Positions 31,724-41,075 of a DNA stretch of 64,000 bases are shown here, in pieces. The stretch is from Falsiroseomonas tokyonensis (lineage in GTDB: Bacteria > Pseudomonadota > Alphaproteobacteria > Acetobacterales > Acetobacteraceae): the NCBI RefSeq assembly GCF_019024325.1, contig NZ_JAFNJS010000005.1:62001-126000 (forward strand). Direction: 5' to 3'. Position 1 is the first letter of the stretch, and the number at the start of each line of letters is the position of its first letter. The notes below the pieces were generated by a model. It had not been told where the DNA came from. It worked only from the letters and a program-made list of their open reading frames with translations, and did no database searches. The translations under genes and the position numbers were made by a program.

Positions 31724-31754
31724 TTGACAAGTCTCCCGCAGAACGTGGCATTAG
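31724..31754 (+). promoter_or_regulatory. Candidate promoter of the terC-type gene
   Basis: TTGACA at 31724-31729 is perfect. The best -10 candidate CATTAG (31749-31754) lies 19 bp further, 32 bp before the ATG. The -10 is weak and the spacer long. Confidence 0.4.
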
Positions 31755-31785
31755 CGGCGCCGAAGCGGGATGGATACTGCGAAAC

Positions 31786-32580
31786 ATGGATTTTTCTTCA
31801 TTTGGACCAGAGCTCGTTGCGCTCGGGCAGGTCCTCTTCATCGACATTGTGCTGGCCGGCGACAATGCGATCGTGGTCGGCATGGCGGCGGCCGGCCTGC
31901 CCGCCGAGCAGCGCCGCAAGGCGATCTTCTGGGGCATCATCGCCGCGACGGTGATGCGCATTGCCTTCGCCTCGATCACCGTGCAGCTGCTGTCCATCGT
32001 CGGCATCGTGCTGGCCGGCGGCGTGCTGCTGCTCTGGGTCTGCTGGAAGATGTACCGCGAGCTGCGCAGCGGCGGCAGCCATGCGGAACAGGAAGGCGTG
32101 GATGCGCTTGAGGGCGAGCCCGGCGGTCCGCCGCGCAAGACGCTGAAGCAGGCGATCATCCAGATCCTGGTCGCCGACGTCTCGATGAGCCTCGACAACG
32201 TGCTGGCCGTGGCCGGCGCGGCCAAGGACCATCCCTATATCCTCATCATCGGCCTCGCCTTCTCGGTGGTGCTGATGGGTGTGGCCGCGACGCTGATCGC
32301 GCGCCTGCTGGACAAGCATCGCTGGATCGCCTGGGTCGGCCTGCTGGTCATCCTCTATGTCGCCATCACGATGATCTATGAGGGCACGAACCAGATCGCC
32401 GATACGGTGCCGCAGGCATACGGCTACCTGTTCCTGCCGCTGGGCTGGATGGCGCTGCCGGGGGTCTTCCCGATCAGCCTCTGGGTCCTCGCAACGGTGC
32501 TGCATGTGGCGGTGCTGGCGGTGGTCGCCACCCTGATGGTGGACCTGACGCGCCACATCACCAAGCGGAACGAGGGATGA
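31786..32580 (+). CDS. TerC family integral membrane protein (YkoY type)
   Basis: 264 residues with about seven membrane helices. The two family signatures are seen at IDIVLAGDNAIVVGMA near residue 20 and ADVSMSLDNVLAVAGAA near residue 130; their acidic residues are thought to bind metal. A charged cytoplasmic loop (HAEQEGVDALEGEPGGPPRK) separates the halves. Members have been tied to Mn2+ export and loading of exported proteins. The stop overlaps the next start (ATGA). Confidence 0.9.
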   Translation: MDFSSFGPELVALGQVLFIDIVLAGDNAIVVGMAAAGLPAEQRRKAIFWGIIAATVMRIAFASITVQLLSIVGIVLAGGVLLLWVCWKMYRELRSGGSHAEQEGVDALEGEPGGPPRKTLKQAIIQILVADVSMSLDNVLAVAGAAKDHPYILIIGLAFSVVLMGVAATLIARLLDKHRWIAWVGLLVILYVAITMIYEGTNQIADTVPQAYGYLFLPLGWMALPGVFPISLWVLATVLHVAVLAVVATLMVDLTRHITKRNEG

Positions 32581-33176
32581 GGCGCGCCGCGCTTCCGGTC
32601 CTCGCGGCGCTGGTCGCACTCGCGGCCTGCGCCGAGGGGCCAGGCCGTGATGGCGCGGCGACCGGGCGTGCCGGAAGCCGGCCGAGCCTGGAGCAGATGG
32701 CGGCCCGGCTGCCCGCCGAGGTCGCCAGCTTCAGCCGCGGCGAAACCACCTGGCATGAGCGCGACCGGCCGGGCTTCGGCCTTGCCGTGGATTATGCCGG
32801 GCCGGCACGCAGCGCCGTCTCCACGGTCAGCATCTACGACCGCGGCGAGGCGATGGTTCCGCAGGAGGTGGCCTCGGCCGCGATCCAGCGGGAGTTCAAT
32901 GCCGCGGTCCAGGACGCGCTCGCTTTGGCCGACCAGCGCACCAGCCAGCGCATTACCGAGGGCGTGCGATCCGAGATCGCCGTGCCCGGCCAGGCGGCGC
33001 TGCAATGCGTGGACCTGCGCAGCACCTATGGCCGCGCCCAGGTGCAGACGCTGCTCTGCGTCGGCGGCGCCGCCGGGCGCTATCTTAAGGTGCAGGTCAC
33101 CTCGCCGGTACGGCAGGTCCGCCCGGTGGACCCGCTGCCCTTCGTCGTCGGAATCGCCCAGGCCGCGCGCGGCTGA
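32577..33176 (+). CDS. Putative lipoprotein of unknown function
   Basis: 199 residues. MRRAALPVLAALVALAACAEG ends in a lipobox (LAAC), so the mature protein is probably membrane-anchored at the periplasmic side. The soluble domain has FSRGETTWHERDRPGFGLAVDYA, VSTVSIYDRGEAMVP and two further Cys (ALQCVDLR, TLLCVGG). Coupled by a 4 bp overlap to the TerC gene, it might act on exported or metal-loaded proteins, but this is speculation. No family recognised. Confidence 0.75.
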   Translation: MRRAALPVLAALVALAACAEGPGRDGAATGRAGSRPSLEQMAARLPAEVASFSRGETTWHERDRPGFGLAVDYAGPARSAVSTVSIYDRGEAMVPQEVASAAIQREFNAAVQDALALADQRTSQRITEGVRSEIAVPGQAALQCVDLRSTYGRAQVQTLLCVGGAAGRYLKVQVTSPVRQVRPVDPLPFVVGIAQAARG

Positions 33177-33190
33177 GAGAGCGGGGTGGG

Positions 33191-33267
33191 TGCCTTAGAG
33201 TACGAGATGCGTCCTCTCGGACGGATTTCGTGCTCTACAAGCTATTGTTTCTAAGGCACGAAATCCG
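33191..33267. repeat. Nested inverted repeats between convergent genes
   Basis: CGGATTTCGTGC (33222-33233) and GCACGAAATCCG (33256-33267) are perfect 12 bp arms around 22 bp; TGCCTTAG (33191-33198) and CTAAGGCA (33251-33258) form a second, overlapping pair. The segment is AT-richer than its surroundings. It may be a bidirectional terminator for the lipoprotein gene and parE or a dispersed palindromic repeat. Confidence 0.7.
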
Positions 33268-33299
33268 ACAACACTGATCCAGTTTCATCGGATGGTGCT

Positions 33300-35306
33300 T
33301 TAGGCGTCCACCGCCTCCTCGTCCAGCTTCGCGGCATTGTCCTGGATGAAGCGGAAGCGCAGCTCCGGCCGCCGTCCCATCAGCGCTTCCATCAGTTCCG
33401 AAGTCCGCGCCCGCTCCTCCGGCGGCAGGACCACGCGCAGCAGGGTGCGGCGCTTCGGATCCATGGTGGTCTCCTTCAGAGAGGCCGGCGGCATTTCGCC
33501 GAGGCCCTTGAAGCGGCTGACATCCACCTTCTGGTTCGCCTTGAATTCCTTCTTCAGCAGCCGCTCGCGGTCCGCATCGTCGCGGGCATAGACGGTCTTG
33601 CCTTGGGCCTGCAGCCGGAACAGCGGCGGCTGGGCCAGGAAAAGCCGGCCCTGGCGCACCAGCTCCGGCAATTCCTTGTAGAAGAAGGTCATCAGCAGGG
33701 CGGCGATATGCGCGCCGTCCACATCCGCATCCGTCATGATGACGATGCGGCCGTAGCGCAGCTTCCCCAGGTCGAAGCGGTCCCCGGCGCCGCAGCCCAG
33801 CGCCTCGATCAGGTCGCGCAGCTCCTGGTTCTGGCGCAGCTTGTCGGCGCTGGCGCTGGCGACGTTCAGGATCTTGCCGCGCAGCGGCAGCACCGCCTGG
33901 GTTTCCCGGTCGCGCGCCTGCTTGGCGGAGCCGCCGGCCGAATCGCCCTCCACCAGGAAGAGCTCCGTGCCATCGACACCTTCGCGGGAGCAGTCGGCCA
34001 GCTTGCCGGGCAGGCGCAGCTTGCGGGTGGCGGATTTGCGCGGCGTTTCCTTCTGTTCACGGCGCCGGATGCGGTCCTCGGCCCGCTCGATGCACCAGGC
34101 CAGAAGGTTGTCGGCGCGGCCGGGGTCGCCGGCCAGCCAATGGTCGAAATGGTCGCGCAGCGCGGCTTCCACCAGGCGCGCCGCTTCCGGGCTGGTCAGG
34201 CGGTCCTTGGTCTGACCCTGGAATTGCGGATCCCGGATGAAGACGGAGAGCATGCCGGCCAGGCCGCCCAGCATATCCTCGGCCGTGACATTGGCCGCCC
34301 GGCGTTCCTTCTTCAGCTCGCCATAGGCGCGCAGGCCCTTCACCAGCGCGGCGCGCAGCCCGGCCTCATGCGTGCCGCCCTGCGGCGTCGGGATGGTATT
34401 GGCGTAGGTGGAGAGGAAGCCGTCGCCGTGGTCCAGCCAGGTCACCGCCCATTCGGCGCGGCCGGCGCCTTCCGGGAAGCTGGCCTCGCCGGCCCAGGGG
34501 GTCGGCACCACGGGGGCACGCCCCTCGACGGAGGCGGCCAGGAAGTCTGACAGCCCGCCCGGGAAATGCAGCACCGCCTGGGCCGGCGTGTCCGTGCCCT
34601 CGACCAGCTTCGGGTCGCAGGACCAGCGGATCTCCACCCCGCGGAAGAGATAGGCCTTGGACCGGCAGAGCCGGTGCAGCCGGGCCGGGTTCAGCAGCTG
34701 CTTGCCGAAGATCTCCGGGTCCGGCTTGAAGCGCACCTGCGTGCCGCGGCGATTGTGCACGGGCCCCACGGTCTTCAGCTTCTGAACCGGCCGGCCGCGT
34801 TCGAAGGCGTGGGCATAGAGGGTGCGGTCACGCGCGACCTCCACCTCCATGCGCTCCGACAGCGCATTGACGACGGAGGAGCCGACGCCATGCAGACCGC
34901 CCGAGGTCTCATAGGCCTTGCCGGAGAACTTGCCGCCCGAATGCAGCGTGGTGAGGATCACCTCCAGCGCCGAAAGCTTGGGAAAGCGCGGATGCGGGTC
35001 CACCGGGATGCCCCGACCATTGTCGCGCACGGTCAGCCAGCTGTCGGCCTCCAGCGAGACCTCGATTCGGTCGGCATGGCCGGCCACGGCCTCGTCCATG
35101 GAATTGTCCAGGATCTCGGCCGCCAAATGGTGCAGGGCGTTCTCATCGGTGCCGCCGATATACATGCCGGGGCGGCGCCGAACCGGCTCCAAGCCCTCGA
35201 GGACCTCGATATCCTTGGCGGAATAGTCGGACGGCGCGGGGGCTGCAGGCGCGGCGGGCTTGGGTACGGGCTTGGCGGCGCGGCTGGCCTTGAACAAGTC
35301 GTTCAT
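33300..35306 (-). CDS. parE: DNA topoisomerase IV subunit B
   Basis: Decatenating topoisomerase ATPase subunit. The 668 residues have an Ala/Pro-rich leader, then VLEGLEPVRRRPGMYIGGTDENALHHLAAEILDNSMDEA, the TOPRIM motifs [17 protein letters not shown] and [19 protein letters not shown], and the ParE-typical end KRRTLLRVVLPPEE with FIQDNAAKLDEEAVDA. ALHHLAAEILDNSMDE and the shorter length separate it from gyrB at the window start. Confidence 0.95.
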   Translation of the reverse strand: MNDLFKASRAAKPVPKPAAPAAPAPSDYSAKDIEVLEGLEPVRRRPGMYIGGTDENALHHLAAEILDNSMDEAVAGHADRIEVSLEADSWLTVRDNGRGIPVDPHPRFPKLSALEVILTTLHSGGKFSGKAYETSGGLHGVGSSVVNALSERMEVEVARDRTLYAHAFERGRPVQKLKTVGPVHNRRGTQVRFKPDPEIFGKQLLNPARLHRLCRSKAYLFRGVEIRWSCDPKLVEGTDTPAQAVLHFPGGLSDFLAASVEGRAPVVPTPWAGEASFPEGAGRAEWAVTWLDHGDGFLSTYANTIPTPQGGTHEAGLRAALVKGLRAYGELKKERRAANVTAEDMLGGLAGMLSVFIRDPQFQGQTKDRLTSPEAARLVEAALRDHFDHWLAGDPGRADNLLAWCIERAEDRIRRREQKETPRKSATRKLRLPGKLADCSREGVDGTELFLVEGDSAGGSAKQARDRETQAVLPLRGKILNVASASADKLRQNQELRDLIEALGCGAGDRFDLGKLRYGRIVIMTDADVDGAHIAALLMTFFYKELPELVRQGRLFLAQPPLFRLQAQGKTVYARDDADRERLLKKEFKANQKVDVSRFKGLGEMPPASLKETTMDPKRRTLLRVVLPPEERARTSELMEALMGRRPELRFRFIQDNAAKLDEEAVDA

Positions 35307-35404
35307 GCTGTGTTCTCAAGTTCCGGCCCAAGATAGCGGCCGGCCGCGCCCCGCACAACCAAAGCGCAAGGCCTTGGTCGCGCGGGGCGCGATCAGGCGG
35401 CGGC

Positions 35405-35893
35405 TCAGTTGGTGGCCGTCGCCTCCAGCATCCACAGCGCCTTGTCGAGGTTCTTCGAGACATTGGTCAGGATATCGGCGGTATCGGCATCGCCGGCCTC
35501 ATCCGTCTCGTCGATGCCCTCGCGCACCGACTTGGCGAGCGCCGCGTAGCGATCCATCAGCGCCGTCACATGGTCCGCGCCGGCCTTCAGATCGGCCGGA
35601 TAGGCGGCCAGGCGAGTCTTGGACGCGACATTCTGGCTGGCGCCGATCGCCGTGCCGCCGAGCTGCACCAGGCGCTCCGCCAGCAGGTCGATGTCGCCCT
35701 CCAGCGTGCCGTAGAAGGTCTCGAACATCAGGTGCAGGCCGTGGAAGTTCGGGCCCTTCACGTTCCAATGCGCCTGGCGCGTGGTGTTATACAGGTCGAT
35801 GCTGTCCGTCAGGCAGGCCTGCAGCACCTCGATCGAGGCGGCCTTGGTATTGTCCTGCAGGTCGTTGCGGCTTTTGGGGGCGGACTTGGCCAT
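35405..35893 (-). CDS. dps: Dps/ferritin-like DNA-protection protein
   Basis: 162 residues forming a four-helix ferritin-like subunit. The inter-subunit ferroxidase residues are visible in TRQAHWNVKGPNFHGLHLMFETFYGTLEGDIDLLAERLVQLGG (His, then Asp-x3-Glu). It oxidises and stores iron and protects DNA from peroxide. ATG 35893 gives MAKSAPKSRNDL; an ATG at 35911 would add six residues and is also possible. Confidence 0.92.
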   Translation of the reverse strand: MAKSAPKSRNDLQDNTKAASIEVLQACLTDSIDLYNTTRQAHWNVKGPNFHGLHLMFETFYGTLEGDIDLLAERLVQLGGTAIGASQNVASKTRLAAYPADLKAGADHVTALMDRYAALAKSVREGIDETDEAGDADTADILTNVSKNLDKALWMLEATATN

Positions 35894-35961
35894 GGGGGAG
35901 GGTGTCTCCATTGCTGTTGCGTCGGCCCTAACGTAGCGACCGGCCCTGGCGTTGCATCCCC

Positions 35962-37581
35962 TCAGCCCGGCAATCCGGGCATGACATTCAGGTAGCGCGC
36001 AGCCTCCGGCGCCGCCGACCCGCGATGCAGCGCGGCGGCGCGGGCGAGGATGCTGCGGTCCCATTCTGTCATCCGCTCCTCCTCCCGCAGATGCTCGGTC
36101 CAGCTTTCCATCAGCCAGAGCTCCACCCACAGCTCGGGATGCGCGACATCCTCATAGAGCCGCCAGCCCTGGGCGCCGCTGCGCAGCCGCACCTGGCGGC
36201 AGGCGGCCATGGCGGCCAGGAAGGCAGCGCGGTCGGCGGGGTCGATCCGGTAGCGCACGGCCTCCAGCACCCTGCCGCTGTCATCGTTCAGCAGCGCGGC
36301 CAGGGACTGGGCGGCGGGCTCGGGCCGCGGCACGGCCGGCGGGCTGGCATCCCCGGCCTGGCCGGCCAGTTCAGCGGAGGGCGCCTCGATCGGGTAGCGC
36401 CGCACCAGCAGGCCGGTGACCGCGCAGAGCACCCCGGACAGGCCCATGGCATAGCCGATGCCGAAGCTCTCCCCGCCCCAGCCGCCGAAGCCCGCCCCCA
36501 GGGTCAGGCCGCCGAAGGTCACCAGCTGGTAGATGCCGATGGCGCGCGCCCGCACCCAGCTCGGCACCGAAAGCTGCGCCGAGGCCTGCAGGGTGGAAGC
36601 CCCGGCCAGCCAGCCGACGCCGTAGAGCAGCATGGCGAGCATGGCGACCGCCCAATGCGTCGCCTGGCCCAGCAGCACCAGGGCGGCCCCGGTCAGCACC
36701 GCCGCCGCCGTCACCGTGCCGCTGCGATCCAGCCGGGCGCGGAGCGAGGGCAGCAGGAAGCCGGCGCCCACCGCGCCGATGCCCATGGCGGCCAGCATGA
36801 TGCCGAACCATTCGGGCCCGAGCCCCAGCTGCTGGCGCACCAGCAGCGGCAGCAGCCCCCAGAGCACGGCGGCGAACAGGAAAAAGACGAAGCCGCGCAG
36901 CATGATGCCGCGCAGCACCGGGCTGGCCCGGGTATAGCCAAGGCCTGCGCGGATGGCGGACAGGAAGTGCTCCTTCGGCAGGCTCGCCCGCGGTGCCTCC
37001 CGCTTCCACAGCACCAGGGCCAGGATGACGACGAGGAAAGAGACGGCGTTCAGCGCGAAGGTCGCCTCCGCCCCCGCCGCCGCCACGGTGAAGCCGCCCA
37101 GAGCCGGGCCGATGGTGCGCGACAGGTTGAAGCCGATGCCGTTCAGGACGATGGCCCCGGTCAGGTCCTGGCGCGGCACCGTCTCCGGCGTCGTCGCCGC
37201 CCAGGCCGGGGAATTCATCGCCGTGCCGACGCCGATGGCGAAGGTCAGCGCCACAAGCCCCCAGGGGCCGAGCTGCCCGGTCCAGGCGAGGATCGCCAGC
37301 AGCGTGCCGGCGCCGGCGATCCAGGCCTGGGCAAAGATCAGGAAGCGCCGGCGATCGACGATATCCGCCAGGGCGCCGGCGGGCAGGGCCAGCAGGAAGA
37401 CCGGCAGCAGGCTGGCCACCTGCACCATGCTCACCATCAGCGGCGAGGGGGCGAGGGAGGTCATCAACCAGCCGGCGCCGGTGTTCTGCATCCACATGCC
37501 CGTGTTGCTGCACAGATTGGCCAGCCAGAGCATGCGGAAGGCGGGGTGGCGGAGCGGGGTGAGGGCGCTGGGAAGTTGCAT
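35962..37581 (-). CDS. MFS exporter with C-terminal alpha/beta-barrel domain
   Basis: 539 residues. Residues 1-400 form a 10-12 helix major facilitator of the enterobactin-exporter-like MFS_3 group ([27 protein letters not shown] at the start, [11 protein letters not shown] loop). Residues 440-530 are soluble and resemble a dimeric antibiotic-monooxygenase-like ferredoxin fold ([40 protein letters not shown]). This domain combination is known in the group. Substrate unknown; efflux is inferred. Confidence 0.85.
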   Translation of the reverse strand: MQLPSALTPLRHPAFRMLWLANLCSNTGMWMQNTGAGWLMTSLAPSPLMVSMVQVASLLPVFLLALPAGALADIVDRRRFLIFAQAWIAGAGTLLAILAWTGQLGPWGLVALTFAIGVGTAMNSPAWAATTPETVPRQDLTGAIVLNGIGFNLSRTIGPALGGFTVAAAGAEATFALNAVSFLVVILALVLWKREAPRASLPKEHFLSAIRAGLGYTRASPVLRGIMLRGFVFFLFAAVLWGLLPLLVRQQLGLGPEWFGIMLAAMGIGAVGAGFLLPSLRARLDRSGTVTAAAVLTGAALVLLGQATHWAVAMLAMLLYGVGWLAGASTLQASAQLSVPSWVRARAIGIYQLVTFGGLTLGAGFGGWGGESFGIGYAMGLSGVLCAVTGLLVRRYPIEAPSAELAGQAGDASPPAVPRPEPAAQSLAALLNDDSGRVLEAVRYRIDPADRAAFLAAMAACRQVRLRSGAQGWRLYEDVAHPELWVELWLMESWTEHLREEERMTEWDRSILARAAALHRGSAAPEAARYLNVMPGLPG

Positions 37582-37675
37582 CGCCGGCAGGGTGGCTGGG
37601 GCAGGGCGCCAGGGAAAGCGTTTCGTGCAGAATTTTGCCACGAGGCCCACGGCCTTCGCCTATCCTGGACCCGCC

Positions 37676-38038
37676 ATGACGCCGCCAAATCCCGCGACCC
37701 CGCATCCGGAAAGCTATGCCGAATTCTGGCCGCACTACCTGCGCGCCCATGCCCATCCGCGCACCCGCGCCATCCACGCGGCGGGAACGGTCGCCGGGCT
37801 GGTGGTCTTCCTTTGGGGCCTGGTGGCGGGGCCGGCCTGGCTGATGCTGCTGGCGCTGGTCATCGGCTATGGCGCGGCCTGGGCCTCGCACCTGCTGATC
37901 GAGCACAGCCGGCCGGCCACCTTCGGCCATCCGCTCTGGTCGCTCGGCAGCGACCTGCGGATGGCCTGGCTGCTGCTGACCGGGCGGCTGGAGGGGGAGC
38001 TGCGACGGGCCGGGCTGGATCCCCTCGGCCCGCGCTGA
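37676..38038 (+). CDS. DUF962/Mpo1-like membrane protein
   Basis: 120 residues. The N-terminus has [26 protein letters not shown], matching the histidine pattern of the DUF962 (YGL010w/Mpo1) family, followed by two hydrophobic helices and [26 protein letters not shown]. The yeast homologue is a dioxygenase acting on 2-hydroxy fatty acids; bacterial roles are not established. It lies between leftward genes, its stop 3 bp from the permease end. Confidence 0.85.
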   Translation: MTPPNPATPHPESYAEFWPHYLRAHAHPRTRAIHAAGTVAGLVVFLWGLVAGPAWLMLLALVIGYGAAWASHLLIEHSRPATFGHPLWSLGSDLRMAWLLLTGRLEGELRRAGLDPLGPR

Positions 38039-38041
38039 GCA

Positions 38042-39328
38042 TCAGGCCAGGGCGAACTTCACCACCGACATGGCGGCCAGCAGCCAGACGGCGCCATGCA
38101 CCTCCGCCGCGCGGCCAGCCATCACCTTGATCAGCGCATAGGTGATGAAGCCGAGGCCGAGGCCGGTGGCGATGGAGAAGGTGAAGGGCATGGCCAGCGC
38201 CGTCAGGATCGCCGGCAGGTATTCCGTGGCATCGTCCCAGGCCAGGTCCTGCAGCCCCTTGGCCATCAGGCAGGCGACGAAGAGCAGGGCCGGGGCCGTG
38301 GCGATGGCCGGAATGGCGGTGGCCAGCGGCGCGAGGAACAGGGTCAGCAGGAAGAGCACGGCGACCGTCACCGCCGTCAGCCCGGTGCGGCCGCCCGCCT
38401 GGATGCCGGCCGCGCTCTCGATATAGCTGACGGTGGTGGAGGTGCCGAGCGCCGCGCCGATCATCGCGCCGCCGCTATCGGCCATCAGCACCCGCCCCAG
38501 CCGCGGCACCGTGCCATCCGGGTTCATCAGGCCGGAGCGGTGGGCGGTGGCGATCAGCGTGCCGGTATTGTCCAGCAGGTCCAGCAGGAAGAAGGTGAAG
38601 ACGATCGCGACCAGGCCCAGCTGCAGGGCGCCGGCGATATCCATCTGCAGGAAGGTGGGCGCGAGCGACGGCGGCAGGGAGATGAGGCCCTTGAACTCGG
38701 TCAGGCCGAAGGGCAGGCCGATGGCCGCGGTGGCCAGGATGCCCAGCACGATGGCCCCCGGCACGGCGCGGGCCGCGAGCCCCGCGATCAGCAGGAAGCC
38801 GGCGCAGGCGATCAGCGTGCCCGGCGCCGTCACGCGACCCAGGCCGATCATGGTGGCCGGATTGGCCACCACCAGGCCCATGCCCTGCAGGCCGATCAGC
38901 GCCAGCAGGAAGCCGATGCCCGCGGCGATGCCGAGCTTGAGCGACATGGGGATGCCGTTGATCAGCCATTCCCGGATGCGCAGCACCGAGACCAGGAAGA
39001 ACAGCAGGCCGGAGACGAAGACGGCACCCAGTGCCACCTGCCAGGGAATGCCCATGGCGCCCACCACGACGAAGGCGAAATAGGCGTTCAGCCCCATGCC
39101 CGGCGCCAGCGCGATGGGATAATTGGCCAGCAGCCCCATCAGCAGGCTGCCGATGGCGGCCGCCAGGCAGGTGGCGACGAAGGCCGCCCCCTGGTCGATG
39201 CCGGCCGCCGCCATGATCGAGGGATTGACCACGGCGATATAGACCATGGTCAGGTAGGTGGAGAGGCCGGCCAGGACTTCGGTGCGCGGCGTGGTGCCGC
39301 GCGCGCTGAGTTCGAAGAACCGATCCAT
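38042..39328 (-). CDS. NCS2-family nucleobase permease (AzgA-like)
   Basis: 428 residues, about 12-14 helices. EVLAGLSTYLTMVYIAVVNPSIM, LAPGMGLNAYFAFVVVG, FLLDLLDNTGTLIATA and ALGTSTTVSYIESAAGIQAGGRTGLTAV are signatures of the AzgA guanine/hypoxanthine/adenine proton symporters. It imports purine bases, fitting with the nearby purine synthesis genes only loosely. The MITE-like element lies 70 bp upstream of its start. Confidence 0.9.
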   Translation of the reverse strand: MDRFFELSARGTTPRTEVLAGLSTYLTMVYIAVVNPSIMAAAGIDQGAAFVATCLAAAIGSLLMGLLANYPIALAPGMGLNAYFAFVVVGAMGIPWQVALGAVFVSGLLFFLVSVLRIREWLINGIPMSLKLGIAAGIGFLLALIGLQGMGLVVANPATMIGLGRVTAPGTLIACAGFLLIAGLAARAVPGAIVLGILATAAIGLPFGLTEFKGLISLPPSLAPTFLQMDIAGALQLGLVAIVFTFFLLDLLDNTGTLIATAHRSGLMNPDGTVPRLGRVLMADSGGAMIGAALGTSTTVSYIESAAGIQAGGRTGLTAVTVAVLFLLTLFLAPLATAIPAIATAPALLFVACLMAKGLQDLAWDDATEYLPAILTALAMPFTFSIATGLGLGFITYALIKVMAGRAAEVHGAVWLLAAMSVVKFALA

Positions 39329-39397
39329 GGAAGGCCGCTCCGGCAGGTCTGGAATGCCGGAGCCTAAGCGGTGGTGCCGGGCTGTCCAGACCGGTCA

Positions 39398-39582
39398 GAG
39401 GCCGTTTGAGAATGGCGGCCGCTGAGGGCCCGCAGGCGATTTTTCGTCCCTGCCAGGCGCCGGATGCAGCCGATGCTGGTTGCATCGGCAAATCCGGCGT
39501 CGCGCGAGCAGCGCGCCCGAGGCGCGACGCAGGGGCGGAAAAGCGCCGCGGGACCGACCGGCTGCTGTTCTCAAATGGCCTC
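39398..39582. mobile_element. MITE-like element with 3 bp target duplication
   Basis: Imperfect terminal inverted repeats of about 23 bp: left GAGGCCGTTTGAGAATGGCG, right (reverse strand) GAGGCCATTTGAGAACAGCA, both continuing with GCC. They enclose about 140 bp without a gene. TCA flanks both ends (39395-39397 and 39583-39585), consistent with a 3 bp TNA target duplication as in IS5-family elements of the IS1031 group. The right TCA is also the maoC stop codon read on the minus strand, so the insertion kept the gene end intact. No transposase is present; it would need to be mobilised in trans. Confidence 0.65.
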
Positions 39583-40101
39583 TCAGTAATTCGCCTTCTT
39601 CTCCACGTCGAAGCCGCGCTTGGCGATCAGCATGGTGCGGTCGAATTCGCAGACCAGCTTGCCATCCTGGTTGAAGCCGCGGGTGCGGACATTGACGATG
39701 CCGGCATTCGGGCGGGATTTCGATTCGCGCTTGTCCAGCACCTCGCTCTCACCCGAGAGGGTGTCGCCGGCAAACAGCGGGAAGGTCAGCTTGATCTCCT
39801 TCCAGCCGAGATTGGCGATCGCCTTCTGGGAGACATCGCTGACGCTCATCCCCACCAGCAGCGCGACGGTGAAGGGGGAGCAGATGATGCAGCGGCCGAA
39901 TTCGGAATGCTTGGCGTATTCCGCGTCAAAATGCATCGGGTGCTGGTTCATCGTCAGCAGCGTGAACCAGGTGTTCTCGGTTTCGGTGATCGTGCGGTTC
40001 GGCCGGTGCTCATAGATGTGGCCGGGCGCGAAATCCTCGAAATAGCGGCCGAAGCTCTCGCGGAAGCGGTTCGGCGCCACTTCGGCATGCGTCTGCACCA
40101 T
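39583..40101 (-). CDS. MaoC-family acyl-CoA hydratase
   Basis: 172 residues with a single hot-dog fold of the MaoC type: GRYFEDFAPGHIYEHRPNRTITETENTWFTLLTMNQHPMHFD with the catalytic Asp/His pair, then SPFTVALLVGMSVSDVSQKAIANLGW. Such proteins hydrate enoyl-CoA thioesters; mesaconyl-CoA and related branched substrates are typical for this subgroup. ATG 40101 has a GGGAGAA site and lies 16 bp downstream of a GntR-type palindrome. Its stop is at the edge of the MITE-like element. Confidence 0.88.
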   Translation of the reverse strand: MVQTHAEVAPNRFRESFGRYFEDFAPGHIYEHRPNRTITETENTWFTLLTMNQHPMHFDAEYAKHSEFGRCIICSPFTVALLVGMSVSDVSQKAIANLGWKEIKLTFPLFAGDTLSGESEVLDKRESKSRPNAGIVNVRTRGFNQDGKLVCEFDRTMLIAKRGFDVEKKANY

Positions 40102-40114
40102 GCTGCGTTCTCCC

Positions 40115-40132
40115 AATTTGTCCGGACAAATT
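40115..40132. promoter_or_regulatory. GntR-type operator 1 (maoC)
   Basis: An 18 bp perfect palindrome AATTTGTCCGGACAAATT, core TTGTCCGGACAA at 40118-40129, sits between the end of the symporter gene and the maoC start. It is the strongest of six similar sites in this island. Confidence 0.7.
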
Positions 40133-40133
40133 T

Positions 40134-41075
40134 CTAGCGCATCGCGCGATGGCGCGCGAGGGCCCGATAGGCCGGTGCGACCAGCATCGGCATGATGAAG
40201 AGCGTGAGTTGCGCCGCGGCCACGATCAGGCCGAGGTCGCTGTCCCCCGGCGCGCCGAGTGCGGCCAGCAGCAGCACCATGTTGCGCGATCCGCTGACCA
40301 GGGCTGCGGACAAAGCTCCCGCTACCGGCGCCGGCCGAAAGACCAGGTAGCCCAGCGCCTGCAGCAGCAGGTTCAGCCCCAGCGCGAAGCCGATCATGCC
40401 GAGGAACTGCAGCGGCCTTGCGGACAGCGCCTCTCCCACCCCGGCCATGCAGGGCAGGGCGGACAGCGTGACCAGGACGACGAGCCAGGCATCGATGGTC
40501 GGCGCCGCCTGGCGCAGCCGGGGCCTGCCGAGCGTCCAGACCACCACGGCCGCGCCCGCAAAACTGCTGCCCACCATCACGGCCAGGCGGATCGCCATGT
40601 CGAGCGGATCGACCTGCGCGCCCACACCCATCAGCCCCGCGACCAGCGGCAGCCAGAGCGGCGCCAGCGCATTGGAGGGAATCGCCACCACCGTCAGCAG
40701 CGCGGCATCGGCGCCGAGTAGCAGGGCGAAGGCGGCGGCCGACATGATGGAGGGCGTGGCCGACATCAGCACCGCCGCGGCGAGGAAGGTCGACCCCGCA
40801 GGCAGGATCGCGCCGAGCACCAGCCAGACCAGCAGCGGCACGCCGAGCGTGACCCAGAGCAGGATCAGCAGCGCCAGGCCTGGCCGCCGCAGCACCTGGC
40901 CGAAGGCGGCGGGCTCGATCCGCAGCAGGCCGAACAGCATGACGACGATGGAGATGGCCACGAGCCCTGGCCGCGTCGCCTCCGCCAGCCCTGGCAGGGC
41001 GATGCCGGCCAGGGCACCCGCCGCGATCAGCGGCAGGCCGTTGCGGCGGATCAGCCCGCCCAGGCCCCCGCTCAT
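40134..41075 (-). CDS. Bile acid:sodium symporter-like permease
   Basis: 313 residues with about nine or ten hydrophobic helices (NGLPLIAAGALAGIALPGLAEA, LMSATPSIMSAAAFALLLGADA, ALVSGSRNMVLLLAALGAP). The SGSRNM segment recalls the cross-over helix of the BASS fold. It may import or export an organic acid. The start overlaps the dctM stop (ATGA), so it is the third gene of a TRAP operon, an unusual partner. Confidence 0.7.
   Translation of the reverse strand: MSGGLGGLIRRNGLPLIAAGALAGIALPGLAEATRPGLVAISIVVMLFGLLRIEPAAFGQVLRRPGLALLILLWVTLGVPLLVWLVLGAILPAGSTFLAAAVLMSATPSIMSAAAFALLLGADAALLTVVAIPSNALAPLWLPLVAGLMGVGAQVDPLDMAIRLAVMVGSSFAGAAVVVWTLGRPRLRQAAPTIDAWLVVLVTLSALPCMAGVGEALSARPLQFLGMIGFALGLNLLLQALGYLVFRPAPVAGALSAALVSGSRNMVLLLAALGAPGDSDLGLIVAAAQLTLFIMPMLVAPAYRALARHRAMR

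Noticed and set aside
36025-38130. 701-codon plus-strand frame over the MFS gene
   Set aside because: Antisense shadow of the MFS exporter and of the DUF962 gene in another frame; low-complexity Gln/Arg/Gly composition.
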